Shown: piece by piece, positions 8,858 through 17,526 of the stretch | How the letters are laid out: each line of letters starts with the position of its first letter | Position numbering within the stretch: position 1 is the first letter of the stretch | Source of the DNA: Pseudomonas fluorescens | Lineage (GTDB): Bacteria > Pseudomonadota > Gammaproteobacteria > Pseudomonadales > Pseudomonadaceae | Length of the DNA: 64,000 nt | Assembly (NCBI RefSeq): GCF_902497745.1 | Contig: NZ_CABVHJ010000013.1 | Span: forward strand, 143,345-207,344 | Reading direction: 5' to 3' | Made by a program: the position numbers and the translations under genes | The notes under the pieces: generated by a model | What the model saw: the letters and a program-made list of their open reading frames with translations, nothing else | What the model was told of the DNA's origin: nothing | Databases searched by the model: none

Positions 8858-9214
8858 TTACTCACCGCGATAGATACAACCGCTGGTGCACGTCTCGTGA
8901 ATACGGATCGCGCTCAGTTCCGGCAGCAACGGCTTCATTTCATTCCAGATGAATTTGGCCAGCACTTCGCTGGTCGGGTTTTCCAGACCGGGAATGTCGT
9001 TCAGGTAGTTGTGATCGAGACGCTCGTACAGCGGCTTGAAGATCGCTTTGATTTCAGAGAAATCGCGGATCCAGCCGGTGTGCGGATCGAGGTCGCCGCT
9101 GAGGTGAAGCGCCACTTTGAACGAGTGACCGTGCAGACGCCCGCACTTGTGGCCGTCCGGGACGTGCGGCAGGCGGTGGGCGGATTCGAAAGTAAATTCC
9201 TTGAAGATTTCCAC
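8858..9214 (-). CDS. queD: 6-carboxy-5,6,7,8-tetrahydropterin synthase QueD
   Basis: A 118-residue T-fold enzyme that converts dihydroneopterin triphosphate to 6-carboxytetrahydropterin, the second step of queuosine (preQ0) synthesis. Zinc ligands are His13 in the ESAHRL segment and His28 and His30 in LHGHSF; the catalytic cysteine is Cys24 in KCGRLHGH. LDHNYLND and the terminal HETCTSGCIY segment are also conserved. The start is GTG at 9214: an in-frame stop lies seven codons upstream with no ATG between, and homology starts here. A family 2 repeat and a terminator follow. No other queuosine gene is adjacent. Confidence 0.92.
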   Translation of the reverse strand: MEIFKEFTFESAHRLPHVPDGHKCGRLHGHSFKVALHLSGDLDPHTGWIRDFSEIKAIFKPLYERLDHNYLNDIPGLENPTSEVLAKFIWNEMKPLLPELSAIRIHETCTSGCIYRGE

Positions 9215-9299
9215 AGTATTTTCAGCTCTGTTCAGATGGCGTTCGCCGCAGCGATTCGGGCAGGCGGCGAGTTTACCAGCTTGCGTTTGGCCGTGCTGA

Positions 9300-10379
9300 C
9301 TAAAGGGTCAGCAAGCGCTCGGCGAGGCGACCATTGGCAGTCAGTTCAAGGAACTCATCGCCGAGGCGACGGCTCTCGTCCATCGCTGCGTGCCAGTATT
9401 TCTGCCGGCTCGCTGCATCGCCCATAAAGCGCTTGAAGTCGTTGCGGTCGGGCAGTTTGCCGTAGGGCAGGCGCGCCAGATATTCCTTGGATGGCGCGAG
9501 CAACAGCACGTCCTGCAAGCGTTCCACTGAGGCCTTGCGCCATGGCAGGGTCTTGTCGAACCAGCCCGGAATCACCCGGTCGGTGAAGTGTGGGTAGAGC
9601 ACGATGCCGTCGCCGCTGTAGGGCAGGTCGAGGTGATAGTCGAGCAGACCACCGTCGCGGAAAGTGCCGGCGCCAGCACCCGGCAAGTCGCGCACGCCTT
9701 CCATGACCATCGGGATCGAACCCGAAGCCAGCAGCGCTTGGCGCAGATTACCGGCATTCAGCGCGACGAAACGCGACGGGAAGTCGTTCAGTGCATTCAC
9801 CGGAGGCGCGAGGCGCGGGTCGTGGATGATCAGCCGTTCGAAGTGCCGCGACAGCCGCGCGCGGCCGCGCAGGTTGTCGGCGATCACCGAGCCCAGTGCC
9901 AGACCGAGGCGACCGCGATGATCATCGGCCAGACGCCCCTGACTTTTCACCACCATGATGTTCAAGCGGTAATGCGCGTTGTCGAGGATGCTCGCATCGC
10001 GGCCGTCGAGCAGATCATTGAGCATGCGTTGCGAGCTCTGACTGATCTCGGCCATGGTCACGCCTTTGTTGAAGTTCTGCTCGGCGTACAGATGACCGAG
10101 GCGGCGGATGCCTTCGGCGGCGTCCGGCAGGCAGGCACTGGCGAAGCGCCAGGAACCGACCGAGGCGCCGATCAGCGAGCGTTCACGCGGTGCGCTCGGC
10201 AGCCATTCGCCGAACAACGCCAGATCCAGCCCCTGAATCCCCAACGCCTTCGGCCCACCGGCGGCGCCGGGCAAAGTGCTGACGTCGGCAGCGTTCAGGC
10301 CTTGCGCACGAATACGCGCCATGGCCCGCGGGCCGGCCTTGAGGGTGAGGGCGGGGAATTTGATGTGGATGGCGGTCAT
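9300..10379 (-). CDS. Patatin-like phospholipase family protein
   Basis: A 359-residue protein with the patatin Ser-Asp dyad. A glycine-rich oxyanion segment PGAAGGPKALG is followed by the nucleophile elbow GASVGSW, and the aspartate sits in FRDGGLLDYH. I see no signal peptide, so it is probably cytoplasmic and acts on lipids or acyl esters. The ATG at 10379 is preferred over an upstream in-frame start because homology to patatins begins close after it and the upstream 13 codons look non-conserved. It is monocistronic, divergent from the PepSY operon with a family 2 repeat between. Substrate cannot be predicted. Confidence 0.78.
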   Translation of the reverse strand: MTAIHIKFPALTLKAGPRAMARIRAQGLNAADVSTLPGAAGGPKALGIQGLDLALFGEWLPSAPRERSLIGASVGSWRFASACLPDAAEGIRRLGHLYAEQNFNKGVTMAEISQSSQRMLNDLLDGRDASILDNAHYRLNIMVVKSQGRLADDHRGRLGLALGSVIADNLRGRARLSRHFERLIIHDPRLAPPVNALNDFPSRFVALNAGNLRQALLASGSIPMVMEGVRDLPGAGAGTFRDGGLLDYHLDLPYSGDGIVLYPHFTDRVIPGWFDKTLPWRKASVERLQDVLLLAPSKEYLARLPYGKLPDRNDFKRFMGDAASRQKYWHAAMDESRRLGDEFLELTANGRLAERLLTL

Positions 10380-10432
10380 ACCGGTCTCGATCGTTAGCAA
10401 GCGAACAATTATAAGCACATGTTACAAAATTC

Positions 10433-10517
10433 TGTAGGAGCTGCCGAAGGCTGCGATCCTTTGATCTTGTCTTTTCAAAACAAAATCAAAAGATCGCAGC
10501 CTTCGGCAGCTCCTACA
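10433..10517. repeat. Family 2 palindromic repeat, copy 2
   Basis: Same dyad as at 8755-8839, again with an AT-rich centre. It separates the patatin gene from the PepSY/two-component operon. Confidence 0.9.
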
Positions 10518-10553
10518 CGGGGGTCATGTGTTGAGCTGGGGCAATGATGGCAA

Positions 10554-10575
10554 TTCAGTTTCAGTTAAGTTCATC
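10554..10575 (+). promoter_or_regulatory. Possible response-regulator binding repeats
   Basis: Two adjacent TTCAGT hexamers (10554 and 10560) run into TAAGTTCAT, about 50-70 bases before the first PepSY gene. Direct repeats are the usual binding pattern of OmpR-type regulators, and such operons are often autoregulated. This is a suggestion only. Confidence 0.25.
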
Positions 10576-10623
10576 CCGCTAAGGTGCCCACCGTAAAGCA
10601 ACACATAAAAATACGGAGACTCC

Positions 10624-10932
10624 ATGAAAACCCTGACTGCCCTGTCCATTGCCTCGATCATCGGCTTCACTGCCAGCCTCGCCCATGCCCGCGACCTCGG
10701 CCCTGACGAAGCCCTGCGTCTGCGTGACGCTGGTACTATCGTCTCCTTCGAGAAGCTCAACGCCACCGCGTTGGCCAAACATCCGGGTTCGACGATCACT
10801 GAGACCGAGCTGGAAGAAGAGTACGGCAAGTACATCTACCAGATCGAAATGCGCGATGCGCAGGGCGTCGATTGGGATCTGGAATTAGACGCGGTGACTG
10901 GGCAGGTTCTCAAGGATCATCAGGATAAGTAA
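10624..10932 (+). CDS. Exported PepSY-domain protein 1
   Basis: A 102-residue protein with a clear Sec signal peptide ending AHA near residue 22, followed by a single PepSY domain (RDLGPDEALRLRDAGTI, then a LEEEYGKYIYQIEM strand and a VDWDLELDAVTGQVL end). PepSY domains in the periplasm are thought to modulate peptidases or sensor kinases. GGAG lies nine bases before the ATG. It overlaps the next gene by one base (TAATG) and begins a four-gene operon with a response regulator and kinase, so it is likely an accessory or target of that system. Confidence 0.85.
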   Translation: MKTLTALSIASIIGFTASLAHARDLGPDEALRLRDAGTIVSFEKLNATALAKHPGSTITETELEEEYGKYIYQIEMRDAQGVDWDLELDAVTGQVLKDHQDK

Positions 10933-11243
10933 TGAAGGTTAATGTTCGCGCCACCAGCCGTACGGCATTGGCGCTGGTGATTTTCTGCTCGGCAGCAATG
11001 GCCCGCGACCTCGATCAGGACGAGGCTCTGAGTCTGCGGGAGAAGGGCGTGATCCTGCCGCTGGAGCAAGTACTGCAGCAGGCGATGGATCGCTATCCCG
11101 GCGCAAAGTTGCTGGAAGTCGAGCTGGAAGAAAAACACGACGTCTACATTTATGAAGTCGAGTTGCTGACCGTCGAAGGTGTCGCCCGTGAGCTGCACTT
11201 GAAGGCCGATACCGGTGAACTTGTGAAAGACAAGGAAGATTGA
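10932..11243 (+). CDS. Exported PepSY-domain protein 2
   Basis: A 103-residue paralogue of the preceding gene product. It shares the signal peptide layout, the mature start ARDLDQDEALSLREKG, the ELEEKHDVYIYEVEL strand and the LKADTGELVKD end. It starts on the stop codon of the first PepSY gene and ends three bases before the response regulator, which indicates tight translational coupling. Duplicate PepSY genes ahead of a two-component system are common in Pseudomonas. A periplasmic ligand-sensing or kinase-inhibiting role is inferred from context. Confidence 0.85.
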   Translation: MKVNVRATSRTALALVIFCSAAMARDLDQDEALSLREKGVILPLEQVLQQAMDRYPGAKLLEVELEEKHDVYIYEVELLTVEGVARELHLKADTGELVKDKED

Positions 11244-11246
11244 TCG

Positions 11247-11915
11247 ATGCGTTTGCTATTGGTGGAAGACCACGTACCGCTGGCCGACGAACTGCTCGCC
11301 GGCCTGCAACGCCAGGGTTACGCGGTGGATTGGCTGGCGGACGGTCGTGACGCGCTGTATCAGGGCAGCAGCGAGCCCTATGACCTGATCATTCTCGACC
11401 TCGGCCTGCCCGGTGTGCCGGGGCTTGAGGTGTTGGCGCAGTGGCGTGCCGGCGGCCTGGCGATTCCGGTGCTGATCCTCACGGCGCGTGATTCCTGGGC
11501 CGAGCGCATCGAAGGCCTGAAGGCCGGTGCCGATGACTACCTGACCAAACCGTTTCACCCCGAAGAATTGCAGTTGCGCATTCAATCGCTGTTGCGCCGC
11601 TCCAAGGGCCAGTCCAATCAGCCGACATTACAGGCTGCGGGGCTGCATCTGGACGAGGGTCGGCAATGCGTGGTTCGCGACGGCGCTGACATTCAACTGA
11701 CCGCCGCCGAATTTCGCCTGTTGCGCTATTTCATGCTGCACCCGGAACAGATCCTCTCCAAAAGCCACCTCGCCGAACACCTTTACGACGGTGAAACCGA
11801 GCGCGATTCCAACGTCCTCGAAGTGCACGTCAATCACCTGCGGCGCAAGCTCGGCAAAAGCGTGATCGAAACCCGTCGCGGCCAGGGTTACCTGTTCGGC
11901 GGGCAAGCTTCGTGA
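11247..11915 (+). CDS. OmpR/PhoB-family response regulator
   Basis: A 222-residue DNA-binding response regulator. The receiver domain has the acidic pocket VEDH (residues 7-10), the phosphoacceptor Asp51 in ILDLGLPG, Thr in LILTAR and Lys in YLTKPF. The C-terminal winged helix covers roughly residues 130-222 and includes LTAAEFRLL, LEVHVNHLRRKLG and ETRRGQGYLF. It resembles the PmrA/QseB branch. It is the third gene of the PepSY operon and overlaps the kinase gene by four bases, so the two are a cognate pair. The signal is unknown. Confidence 0.9.
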   Translation: MRLLLVEDHVPLADELLAGLQRQGYAVDWLADGRDALYQGSSEPYDLIILDLGLPGVPGLEVLAQWRAGGLAIPVLILTARDSWAERIEGLKAGADDYLTKPFHPEELQLRIQSLLRRSKGQSNQPTLQAAGLHLDEGRQCVVRDGADIQLTAAEFRLLRYFMLHPEQILSKSHLAEHLYDGETERDSNVLEVHVNHLRRKLGKSVIETRRGQGYLFGGQAS

Positions 11916-13225
11916 GGTCGATCCAGCGCCGCTTGAGCCTGGGGTTGATCAGCGTCATGGTGATCGTCGGCGTGGTACTGGCGCAAACCAGTCTGTGGTT
12001 GTTCGAGGTGGGTTTGCAGCGCTATCTCGAAGCGGGTCTGCGCAACGACAGCGAAAGTCTGCTGGTGGCATTGGTGCGCGGGCCGCAAGGCTTGCAACTG
12101 GATGAGCGGCATCTGTCGCCGGCCTATCAGCGACCGTTTTCCGGGCATTACTTTCGTATCGATTTCGCCGACAGCCATTGGCGCTCGCGTTCGTTGTGGG
12201 ATCAGGATCTGCCGTTGCTCGACCATCCCGGGCTGCACAGCAATCTGCAACTGGGCCCGGACGGTCAGCAGTTGCTGGTGCTGCGCTCGGATTATCGACG
12301 CTTGGGCCAGTCGATTTCGATCAGCGTCGCGCAGGATTACACGCCGGTGCGCGAGAGCTTTCAGCGCATGCGTCAGATCGGCCTCGGCCTCGGTTTGGCG
12401 GCATTGTTGTTGATTCTGTTCTTGCAGCGATTGACCGTGCGCCGCGCGTTGAAACCGCTGGAAAGGGCCCGCGAACAAATTGCGCAATTGCAGCAGGGCC
12501 AGCGCTCGCAACTGGATGATCAGGTGCCGGTGGAGCTGGAGCCGTTGGTGGCGCAAATCAACCATTTGCTCGCGCACACCGAAGACAGCCTCAAGCGCTC
12601 GCGCAATGCCTTGGGCAATCTCGGGCACGCCTTGAAAACGCCGCTGGCGGTGCTGTTGAGCCTGGCGTCCAGTGAAAAACTCGATGCTCATCCTGAGCTG
12701 CGCAAAGTGCTCAAGGAACAGCTGGAGCAGGTGCAGCAGCGGCTCAATCGTGAATTGAACCGCGCACGGCTGTCCGGTGATGCACTGCCGGGTGCGCTGT
12801 TTGATTGCGATGCGGAACTGCCCGGACTTCTGGCGACGTTGAACATGATTCATGGCGAGCATCTGGCGCTGAGCTATGTCGCCCCGGCGGGGTTGCAGTT
12901 GCCGTGGGATCGTGAGGATTTGCTCGAGTTGCTCGGCAATCTTTTGGACAACGCCTGCAAATGGGCTGATGCCGAAGTGCGCTTGAGCGTGATCGAACGT
13001 ACGGACGGCTTTGCCCTGAGCGTGGAAGATGACGGTCCGGGGATTCCCGAAGAGCAGCGCGCTCAGGTATTCAGTCGTGGCACGCGGCTGGATGAGCAGA
13101 CTGACGGGCATGGGTTGGGGCTGGGGATTGTCCGCGATATCGTCGACACCTGGGGCGGTTTGCTGGTGTTGGGCGAGAGTGAGTGGGGCGGGTTGAAAGT
13201 GGTGATTGAGTTGCCTCGGCGGTGA
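11912..13225 (+). CDS. Sensor histidine kinase of the PepSY two-component system
   Basis: A 437-residue membrane kinase. Transmembrane helix 1 is at about residues 10-30, a periplasmic sensor of about 120 residues follows, helix 2 is at about 153-171 and then a HAMP linker. The H-box GHALKTPL gives phosphoacceptor His239, the N-box is NLLDNACKWA, and the G-boxes are DDGPGIPEE and GHGLGLGIV. It starts with GTG overlapping the regulator stop (GTGA), so translation is coupled. The periplasmic domain shows no family I recognise. With two secreted PepSY proteins in the operon, sensing could be indirect through them. Confidence 0.88.
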   Translation: MRSIQRRLSLGLISVMVIVGVVLAQTSLWLFEVGLQRYLEAGLRNDSESLLVALVRGPQGLQLDERHLSPAYQRPFSGHYFRIDFADSHWRSRSLWDQDLPLLDHPGLHSNLQLGPDGQQLLVLRSDYRRLGQSISISVAQDYTPVRESFQRMRQIGLGLGLAALLLILFLQRLTVRRALKPLERAREQIAQLQQGQRSQLDDQVPVELEPLVAQINHLLAHTEDSLKRSRNALGNLGHALKTPLAVLLSLASSEKLDAHPELRKVLKEQLEQVQQRLNRELNRARLSGDALPGALFDCDAELPGLLATLNMIHGEHLALSYVAPAGLQLPWDREDLLELLGNLLDNACKWADAEVRLSVIERTDGFALSVEDDGPGIPEEQRAQVFSRGTRLDEQTDGHGLGLGIVRDIVDTWGGLLVLGESEWGGLKVVIELPRR

Positions 13226-13235
13226 GCCTCTAAAA

Positions 13236-13446
13236 GCCCCTCACCCTAGCCCTCTCCCAGAGGGAGAGGGGACTGACCGAGGTGTTTGTTCGAGGTACGC
13301 CGACGTGAGATACCGAGCTGAACTCAGGTTTTGAAAGCCTTCCCGGGACCGGAGATATCGAATCGAACTCAGGTTTTGAATGACATGAAGATCGGCTCCC
13401 TTTCCCCCTCGCCCCCCTTGGGGGGAGAGGGCTGGGGTGAGGGGGG
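13236..13446. repeat. Family 4 palindromic repeat, copy 1
   Basis: Inverted CCCCTCACCCTAGCCCTCTC / GAGAGGGCTGGGGTGAGGGG arms about 150 bases apart. Between them are degenerate GAACTCAGGTTTTGAA and CGACGTGAGATACCGA segments. It fills the gap between the convergent kinase and chemoreceptor genes. Confidence 0.85.
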
Positions 13447-13475
13447 AATCCAACTGACACCCCCCCAATCCAGAA

Positions 13476-15623
13476 TCAAACGCGAAACTGATCCATCAAA
13501 CTCTGCTGCTGATTCGCCAGACTATTGAGCGACTGACTCACCCGCGCCGACTCATTCGCCTGCCCGGACAGCGACTCGGTGACATCGCGAATCGTCGCCA
13601 CGTTATTGTTGATCTCCTCGGCCACCGCACTCTGCTCCTCAGCGGCGCTGGCAATCTGCAGGTTCATGTCGCTGATCACCGTCACCGCATCGCCAATCTG
13701 GCGCAGCGCAGTCACCGCCTGGCCAACCTGTTCAACGCTACCCTGAGCCTGACGATGGCTGTTGCCCATCGACCCGACCACATCCTGCGTACCGCTCTGC
13801 AACTGCTCGATGACCTGACGGGTTTCTTCCACCGACTCTTGCGTGCGGCGCGCGAGGTTGCGCACTTCGTCGGCGACCACCGCAAAACCTCGTCCGGCCT
13901 CACCAGCACGCGCCGCTTCGATAGCGGCGTTGAGCGCCAGCAAGTTAGTCTGCTCGGCGATGGCGCGGATGGTCTCCAGCACCGCGCCGATCTTCTCGCT
14001 GTTGGCGGCCAGACCTTCGACTTGCACCATCGCCGCGCTCATGTCGGCGGCGAGGGTGTCGATGCTTGCAGTGGTGCGGTCGATCACAGTCAGGCCCTGA
14101 CGGGTGGCGCGGTCGGCATCCTTGGCCGCTTCGGCCGCCTGCGCGGCGCTGCGCGCGACGTCTTGCGCGGTGGCGCTCATCTCGTGGGAGGCGGTGGCGA
14201 CCTGATCGACCTGACGGTATTGCTGCTCCATACCGGCGCTGGTCTGGGTGGCAATGGCTGAGGACTGATCGGCGGTGTTGCGCGCGTCCTGCACCGAGCG
14301 TTTCACCTCGGCGATGATCGGCTGCAACTTGTCGAGGAACTTGTTGAACCAGCCGGCCAACTGACCGAGTTCGTCCTTTTTGTCGTAGGCCAAGCGACGG
14401 GTCAGATCACCTTCGCCGCTGGCGATGTCTTCGAGCATGTGCGCCACGCCGAGGATCGGTTTGGTCACGCTGCGTGCCATCAGCCACACCAGCAGCAAAC
14501 CGATCAACGCTGCCAGCACGCCGAGGCTCAGTTCGATCAGCGTGCCGGACGTGTTGCTGGCATCCAGTTGTTGCTTGAGCGCTTCGGCGCGGCTAACCAG
14601 GACTTTCTCCGGCACATCCAGCAGCACACCCCACGACGGACCACCGGGGATCGGCTGGAACGGCGACAGTACTTTCAACTGACCGTTGCTGTGCAGGCTG
14701 CTGACGCTGCTGCTTGACGCGAGTTTGCTCAGCAGTTCGGCGCCGCTGATCGTGTCCACGGCATCCAGACGCTGGCTGAGTTTGCCGGCATCCGGGCTGT
14801 AACCGGCGAGCAGGCCGGCGGGGCTGACGATGCTCACGGCGGTCTGGCCGTCATAGAGCTTCCTGCTTGCGCCCTGACTGATGGCTTGCAGGCTGTTGAG
14901 GTTGATGTCGACCGACAGCGAAGCGATGACTTTGCCATTGACCTGCAGCGGGAAGACGATGCTGGTCATCAGCACTTTGTGCCCGTCGATCACATAGAAG
15001 TACGGTTCGATCACACACGGCTTGAGCGTGGCACGCGGGCAAGTGAACCAGGCATTGGCCGCCTGACCGCTGGGGCCGGTGCTGGTGTCGGTCATGTCGC
15101 TTTCCGGCAGGGCCATCGAGGTGACGTTGCCCGGCGTTGGTTGCGACCAGTACAGGGCGAAACGGCCCTTGTCGTTGCTGCCGAGTTCAGCTTGGCCGGC
15201 GAACAGTTCATCCTTGCCGTCCAGTGCGTTGGCTTCGAACACCAGCGACAGGCCGAGCAGATCCGGGTTGGCTTGCAGCGCCGATTTGACCTGACGGGTC
15301 ATGTCTTCACGCAGGTCGAAGGCATCGAGAAAACGCTTCTCGGCCTGCTCGCGCAGGAACAAAACCTGCCGCGAGAAGCCGTGGCCGTACTGATAGGCGT
15401 CCATGAACTGCTGGCGAATGCCGGCGGCCTGTACTTCACCTTGCGACTCGATGCGCGCTTGCGCCGACTCGGTGAGCATTTCCATGCTCGAAGCTTTCAC
15501 CAGTGCAGAACTGTGCTCCATGCGATACAGCGAAAGACCCACCAACAGGGTCACGATACCGGCCAGGCAGAGGCCGGCGAGCAGGGTGATTTTCCATTGG
15601 ATGGAAAGTTGTCTGAGCGACAT
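13476..15623 (-). CDS. Methyl-accepting chemotaxis protein, TlpQ-like
   Basis: A 715-residue chemoreceptor. The N-terminal helix is at about 11-33, a periplasmic region of about 340 residues looks like a double Cache domain (FYVIDGHKVLMTS and a late WGVLLDVPE strand), helix 2 is near 385-405, then HAMP (SVTKPILGVAHMLEDIA) and a signalling domain with the EQTNLLALNAAIEAARAGE hairpin. Length and position beside a YuiF-like transporter and a second receptor match PA2654 (TlpQ, polyamine/histamine) of P. aeruginosa, so I infer an orthologue. The ATG at 15623 is chosen by family N-terminus; the upstream frame runs into a repeat. A FliA-type promoter precedes it. No pentapeptide methylation tether is seen. 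Confidence 0.83.
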   Translation of the reverse strand: MSLRQLSIQWKITLLAGLCLAGIVTLLVGLSLYRMEHSSALVKASSMEMLTESAQARIESQGEVQAAGIRQQFMDAYQYGHGFSRQVLFLREQAEKRFLDAFDLREDMTRQVKSALQANPDLLGLSLVFEANALDGKDELFAGQAELGSNDKGRFALYWSQPTPGNVTSMALPESDMTDTSTGPSGQAANAWFTCPRATLKPCVIEPYFYVIDGHKVLMTSIVFPLQVNGKVIASLSVDINLNSLQAISQGASRKLYDGQTAVSIVSPAGLLAGYSPDAGKLSQRLDAVDTISGAELLSKLASSSSVSSLHSNGQLKVLSPFQPIPGGPSWGVLLDVPEKVLVSRAEALKQQLDASNTSGTLIELSLGVLAALIGLLLVWLMARSVTKPILGVAHMLEDIASGEGDLTRRLAYDKKDELGQLAGWFNKFLDKLQPIIAEVKRSVQDARNTADQSSAIATQTSAGMEQQYRQVDQVATASHEMSATAQDVARSAAQAAEAAKDADRATRQGLTVIDRTTASIDTLAADMSAAMVQVEGLAANSEKIGAVLETIRAIAEQTNLLALNAAIEAARAGEAGRGFAVVADEVRNLARRTQESVEETRQVIEQLQSGTQDVVGSMGNSHRQAQGSVEQVGQAVTALRQIGDAVTVISDMNLQIASAAEEQSAVAEEINNNVATIRDVTESLSGQANESARVSQSLNSLANQQQSLMDQFRV

Positions 15624-15663
15624 GGAGACGTCCTTATTCGATAAATATCTGAGACTTTGCACT

Positions 15664-15690
15664 GTAACGGCCGCAAATCGGCTTTCTTTA
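15664..15690 (-). promoter_or_regulatory. FliA (sigma-28) type promoter of the TlpQ-like receptor
   Basis: On the minus strand TAAAGAAA, 11 bases, GCCGTTAC, compared with TAAAGTTT-N11-GCCGATAA. The spacing is exact and the conserved TAAAG and GCCG cores are intact. It lies 41 bases before the start codon. Confidence 0.65.
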
Positions 15691-15749
15691 TCCTTGAAAC
15701 ACAATATGACCAATTGCCGCATCCGGTGATCTACACCTTTCAACGTCTT

Positions 15750-15855
15750 GATCGTTCCCACGCGCAGCAAAGGAATGCAGCCCGGGACGCTCCGCGTCCC
15801 AAAGCGGACGCAGAGCGTCCATTGAGGCGTTACCACGCAGAGCGTGGGAACGATC
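15750..15855. repeat. Family 3 palindromic repeat, copy 2
   Basis: Same ends and internal dyad as 7708-7820 (GATCGTTCCCACGC ... GCGTGGGAACGATC). It lies between the divergent TlpQ-like receptor and the transporter. The rest of that 388-base gap holds the receptor promoter and the transporter leader. Confidence 0.85.
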
Positions 15856-16011
15856 ACTGGAGGCGGTGTCGGCTTTGACAAGGGAAGTTCGCTGCGGCAC
15901 AGTGCGCGCCCTTCTAATAAGACCCTCTTTGCAAATCCGCCAATCAAACGCTGGCGGACTCATTCTGTCTGGCGGTCGGTTTTCCACCGCAGTGTTTTTC
16001 GAGGAAGTGAA

Positions 16012-17328
16012 ATGAATGCAGTCATAGCGGCAGTCGGCGTCATGCTGATACTCAGCCTGTCCCGCGTGCACGTAGTGATCGCCTTGATCGTCGGCGCGCT
16101 GGTCGGCGGCCTGACCGGTGGTCTGGGCATCGACGCCACGCTCAAGGCGTTCAACAGCGGCCTGGGCGGCGGCGCCACGGTGGCGTTGTCCTACGCCTTG
16201 CTTGGTGCTTTCGCCGTGGCGATTGCCAAGTCCGGCTTGGCTCATGCGCTGGCTGACAAAGCGCTGGCGATGGTCGATCGTCAGCACGCGACCGGCGGTG
16301 GCAGCGTCAAATGGCTGTTGATCGGCCTGTTGTGGGTGGTGGCGATCGCTTCGCAGAACATCCTGCCTATCCACATCGCGTTCATTCCGCTGCTGGTGCC
16401 GCCGCTTTTATATGTGCTGACCAAGCTGCAACTCGACCGCCGCTTGATCGCCTGCGTCATGACCTTCGGTCTGATCACCCCGTACATGTTCCTCCCGGTA
16501 GGTTTCGGTAACATTTTCCTCAATGAGATTTTGTTGGCGAATGTTGCGCGCAGCGGCGTCGACATCAGCGGCATCAATGTCACCCACGCCATGGGCATTC
16601 CGGCGCTGGGCATGTTGGTGGGGCTGGGCATTGCCTTTATCAGCTACCGCAAAAAGCGCGTTTATGACCTGGCGAAAATCGAGCAAGTCGAACAGGTGGC
16701 GGTGCAGTACAACCCGCTCAGCCTGATGATTGCCGGTGTGGCGATTGCCGCCGCGTTCATTATTCAGTTGTTGCTGGACTCGATGATTATCGGGGCGCTG
16801 GCCGGCTTCCTGATCTTTTCGGCGTCCGGCATCGTCAAGTGGCGTGAGACCGACGATCTGTTCACCGAAGGCATGAAGATGATGGCGATGATTGGCTTCA
16901 TCATGATCGCGTCTTCCGGTTTCGGCGAAGTGATCAAGGCTACCGGCGAAGTGCAGACGCTGGTGCAAACGTCGGCGGCGTGGATTGATCACAGCAAGGG
17001 CATCGGTGCCTTGATGATGTTGCTGGTGGGTTTGCTGGTGACCATGGGCATCGGTTCGTCCTTCTCGACCGTACCGATCCTGGCGGTGATTTTCGTGCCG
17101 CTGTGCGTGCAACTGGGCTTCAGCCCGATCGCGATTGTGTGCATCGTCGGTACCGCTGGTGCTTTGGGCGACGCCGGTTCGCCGGCCTCGGATTCGACCC
17201 TCGGCCCGACCTCCGGTCTGAACATCGACGGCCAGCATCACCACATCTGGGACACCGTGGTGCCAACTTTCTTGCACTACAACCTGCCGCTGCTGGCGTT
17301 CGGCTGGGTGGCAGCGATGGTCCTCTGA
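16012..17328 (+). CDS. Na+/H+ antiporter family transporter, YuiF-like
   Basis: A 438-residue inner-membrane protein with about 11-12 hydrophobic segments. It belongs to the NhaC/YuiF type of ion-transporter families: landmarks are GGGATVALSYALLGAFAVA, the QNILPIHIAFIPLLVPPLL segment, and a late GTAGALGDAGSPASDSTLG motif. The ATG at 16012 has a GAGGAAGTGA box just upstream. The gene lies between two chemoreceptors in the same order as PA2652-PA2653-PA2654. The neighbours suggest that it imports a compound to which the cell is also attracted, an amino acid, amine or organic acid. The true substrate is not evident from sequence. Confidence 0.75.
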   Translation: MNAVIAAVGVMLILSLSRVHVVIALIVGALVGGLTGGLGIDATLKAFNSGLGGGATVALSYALLGAFAVAIAKSGLAHALADKALAMVDRQHATGGGSVKWLLIGLLWVVAIASQNILPIHIAFIPLLVPPLLYVLTKLQLDRRLIACVMTFGLITPYMFLPVGFGNIFLNEILLANVARSGVDISGINVTHAMGIPALGMLVGLGIAFISYRKKRVYDLAKIEQVEQVAVQYNPLSLMIAGVAIAAAFIIQLLLDSMIIGALAGFLIFSASGIVKWRETDDLFTEGMKMMAMIGFIMIASSGFGEVIKATGEVQTLVQTSAAWIDHSKGIGALMMLLVGLLVTMGIGSSFSTVPILAVIFVPLCVQLGFSPIAIVCIVGTAGALGDAGSPASDSTLGPTSGLNIDGQHHHIWDTVVPTFLHYNLPLLAFGWVAAMVL

Positions 17329-17343
17329 ACCCCGCCGATCTCC

Positions 17344-17432
17344 TGTGGGAGCGAGCTTGCTCGCGAAAGCGGTGTATCAGCGACTTAAGGGTTGACTGAT
17401 ACGACGCCTTCGCGAGCAAGCTCGCTCCCACA
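17344..17432. repeat. REP doublet (family 1)
   Basis: Inverted consensus units about 40 bases apart, between the transporter stop and the promoter of the next chemoreceptor. Confidence 0.9.
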
Positions 17433-17455
17433 GGGGAATGGGGTAATCCCTTTGC

Positions 17456-17482
17456 TCAACTTTTGTAATGACGTGCCGTTAA
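17456..17482 (+). promoter_or_regulatory. FliA (sigma-28) type promoter of the CtpM-like receptor
   Basis: TCAACTTT, 11 bases, GCCGTTAA: six of eight and seven of eight bases agree with TAAAGTTT-N11-GCCGATAA, with exact spacing. It lies 44 bases before the receptor start codon. Confidence 0.7.
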
Positions 17483-17526
17483 AGCCTTTAACCACGCCAA
17501 TAAAACCAAAAGAGTGAGCTCCCACA

